Source of the DNA: Candidatus Poribacteria bacterium | Lineage (GTDB): Bacteria > Poribacteria > WGA-4E > WGA-3G | Assembly (NCBI GenBank): GCA_003635315.1 | Contig: PYJD01000024.1 | Coordinates: 1 to 64,000 of the forward strand | DNA: 64,000 bases | Direction: 5' to 3' | Shown here: positions 62,430-64,000 of the stretch, one piece after another | How positions within the stretch are numbered: the first letter of the stretch is position 1 | How the letters are laid out: each line of letters starts with the position of its first letter | Translations under genes and position numbers: made by a program | The notes under the pieces: model-generated | What the model was told of the DNA's origin: nothing | What the model saw: the letters and a program-made list of their open reading frames with translations, nothing else | Database searches by the model: none

Positions 62430-64000
62430 CTATGCTAACTTTATACCTTCATCACCAATCTTTTGATGTGTTGCGTCTTCATATCCCTGAACATTTTCAG
62501 AAATAGCAATTGAAATTTCACCAGAAAAGCTGTAATTGAATTCTCCACCGAGTTGTGTAGCAATCTGCTGTGTAATTTGCCAATCTAACTGAGCTTCACC
62601 AGGAGGATCAATTGCCTTTCGTATTCGCTGTACCCATCCAGAAGAGTTAGTGAATGTGCCATCTTTTTCAGCGAAAGTTGTTCCGGGTAGGACTATATCA
62701 GCTAATTCCGTAACTTCTGAAGGGAGTATATCTTGAACAATGAGGAAATCGACATTTTCTAATGCTGCTTTTTCTGCATCTTGAAGAGTTCTATCGGGAA
62801 TACCGCTAACAAGATATACAACTTTTGCATTTGCGACTTTTTCCCAGAGTGCATCATCTTCCAAAACAACATTCCCATTAGCGGAACCGAGAATAGTCCG
62901 CGCCCCTGCTGTGTTAGGATTTTTATCAGATTCAATTGTAAATTGAGGGAATTTGTGCTCTTCGCCAGGTAGTTGACCAAAGAGACCTAAATGTGTGGTA
63001 TTTAGAACATTGTGTGCAAACAGTTGTAGTACATAGTTATCTTCATTTGTGGCTTGTGCTGATCCGATAACAACAATATCATCTGCTTCTACTTCGGAAA
63101 GTTTTTCTGTAATGGTGGTTAATGCATCTGACCATTGGGTTACGGATTGTTGACCATCAACTTTTTTAAGGGGGAGTTGAAGCCGATCTTCTCTATTTAC
63201 ATAATGATAACCCAGTCGACCATCGTCACACATCCAATGTTGATTTATATCTTCATGGAACCGTGGTTTTACTCTATAAACCCCATCTTCCTTATATTCA
63301 ACTGTAATATTACATCCGACACTACATCCTGTACAGATACTGTTTTGTTTCTCCATAAACCATGGGCGAGATTTGAATAAGAAATCCTTACTAATCAATG
63401 CCCCAACAGGACAGATATCAACAACATTTCCTGCGAGTTTATTGTCGAGGACTTGGATAGGATTCCCTTGGTGGCTTCTTGGGATATCGATTTCATCATG
63501 TGAACCTCGGTTTATCAGACCGAGTTCACCCGTACCTGACACCTCTTCGCAGAAACGTATGCAACGTGTACAAACAATACAACGTGTGGAGTATAGTAAG
63601 ATATCTGGACCTAAATCTTTTTTCGGTGGAATATTTTTGACTTCAACATAACGACTCTGATCTCTACCATGCCTATGACTATAATCTTGTAAATCACATT
63701 CGCCTGCTTGGTCGCAGACTGGACAATCAAGTGGATGGTGTACTAACAGAAATTCGAGTATATCCTCGCGTGCTGTAATCACCCGTGGAGTATCAGTTCT
63801 TACAATTGCATCGAATTTTTCTTCATACTTTCTGTCAGGTGGTGCAGTACGAACAGTTGTGGTACATCCTGTAGCTAATTGCCGGTCAGGTGCGATTGTA
63901 CCTGGGGGTGCGCCTGGTGGCGTACCATAGGTCTCAATAAGACACATTCTGCAGTTGGCTGGCCGTGTTAATCCTGGATGATAACAATAGTGAGGAACTT
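62430..64000 (-). CDS. nuoG: NADH-quinone oxidoreductase subunit G (5' end beyond window)
   Basis: The frame is open to the right edge. Before the first internal Met (63947) it already encodes YCYHPGLTRPANCRMCLIE, the [2Fe-2S] Cys cluster, so the gene starts outside the window. Then come HHPLDCPVCDQAGECDLQD (His/Cys-ligated 4Fe-4S), CIVCTRCIRFCEEV (second 4Fe-4S) and CTGCSVGCN...MCDDGRLGY (third cluster, N7 type). A shortened molybdopterin-like domain follows, ending near residue 500. It is the electron-input scaffold of complex I. Total length would be about 540 to 560 residues, a short NuoG. Confidence 0.95.
   Translation of the reverse strand, partial: VPHYCYHPGLTRPANCRMCLIETYGTPPGAPPGTIAPDRQLATGCTTTVRTAPPDRKYEEKFDAIVRTDTPRVITAREDILEFLLVHHPLDCPVCDQAGECDLQDYSHRHGRDQSRYVEVKNIPPKKDLGPDILLYSTRCIVCTRCIRFCEEVSGTGELGLINRGSHDEIDIPRSHQGNPIQVLDNKLAGNVVDICPVGALISKDFLFKSRPWFMEKQNSICTGCSVGCNITVEYKEDGVYRVKPRFHEDINQHWMCDDGRLGYHYVNREDRLQLPLKKVDGQQSVTQWSDALTTITEKLSEVEADDIVVIGSAQATNEDNYVLQLFAHNVLNTTHLGLFGQLPGEEHKFPQFTIESDKNPNTAGARTILGSANGNVVLEDDALWEKVANAKVVYLVSGIPDRTLQDAEKAALENVDFLIVQDILPSEVTELADIVLPGTTFAEKDGTFTNSSGWVQRIRKAIDPPGEAQLDWQITQQIATQLGGEFNYSFSGEISIAISENVQGYEDATHQKIGDEGIKLA

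Overview
The window is visibly AT-rich bacterial DNA with intergenic spacers full of short palindromic repeats. Outer-membrane barrel proteins, lipoproteins and periplasmic CBM9-like domains point to a Gram-negative-type (diderm) cell. Gfo/Idh oxidoreductases, sugar isomerases, DUF5916-type barrels, many ECF sigma factors and dispersed GTAG-footed palindromes together recall Candidatus Poribacteria or a related lineage. This placement is an inference from gene content only. There are no rRNA or tRNA genes, no CRISPR array and no phage genes that I can see.

Layout. 1-484 is the 5' part of an IS4-like transposase running off the left edge. 996-4734 is a phage-shock-like module: two PspA/IM30 coiled-coil proteins and a large AAA ATPase. 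4785-5097 is an array of eight 41-bp repeats. 5104-9477 holds sugar-type oxidoreductases, a rhodanese, a decayed transposase among palindromes and two unknown exported proteins. 9734-10807 is an orphan polyamine-type binding lipoprotein. 11009-16103 encodes three proteins of an unfamiliar family built from repeated two-helix membrane units. They are followed by a bactofilin-like membrane protein and a BatA-like VWA protein (16421-18644). 18675-21452 is a tight carbohydrate operon (isomerase, cupin, aldo/keto reductase, SDR). 21607-25590 is a minus-strand group (deacetylase-like protein, GDPD, two epimerases, HIT).

25655-33739 is a complete F-type ATP synthase operon on the minus strand (atpZ-I-B-E-F-H-A-G-small lipoprotein-D-C) behind a near-consensus promoter. 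33860-38345 has a glycoside-hydrolase-like protein and a CBM9/DUF5916 barrel, separated by a dispersed repeat that also occurs inverted at 12.6-13.1 kb.

38561-53516 is a regulatory region with five ECF sigma genes. Two are long paralogs with TPR-like C-terminal halves. One is fused in frame to the GTPase domain of FtsZ. One heads an operon with a membrane anti-sigma factor, a DUF4252 protein and a DUF4252-CBM9-Omp85-like barrel. One heads an operon with a soluble anti-sigma factor and a divergent DNA sliding clamp. In all three long sigma ORFs a Shine-Dalgarno sequence plus ATG sits at the domain junction, so each may also make a separate C-terminal protein. The sigma-FtsZ fusion and the sigma/anti-sigma/clamp operon are the best candidates for undescribed systems.

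53686-64000 is the 3' part of a complex I operon (nuoG-H-J-K-L-M, NhaD-like antiporter, nuoN). It has no nuoI between H and J and ends at a strong terminator.
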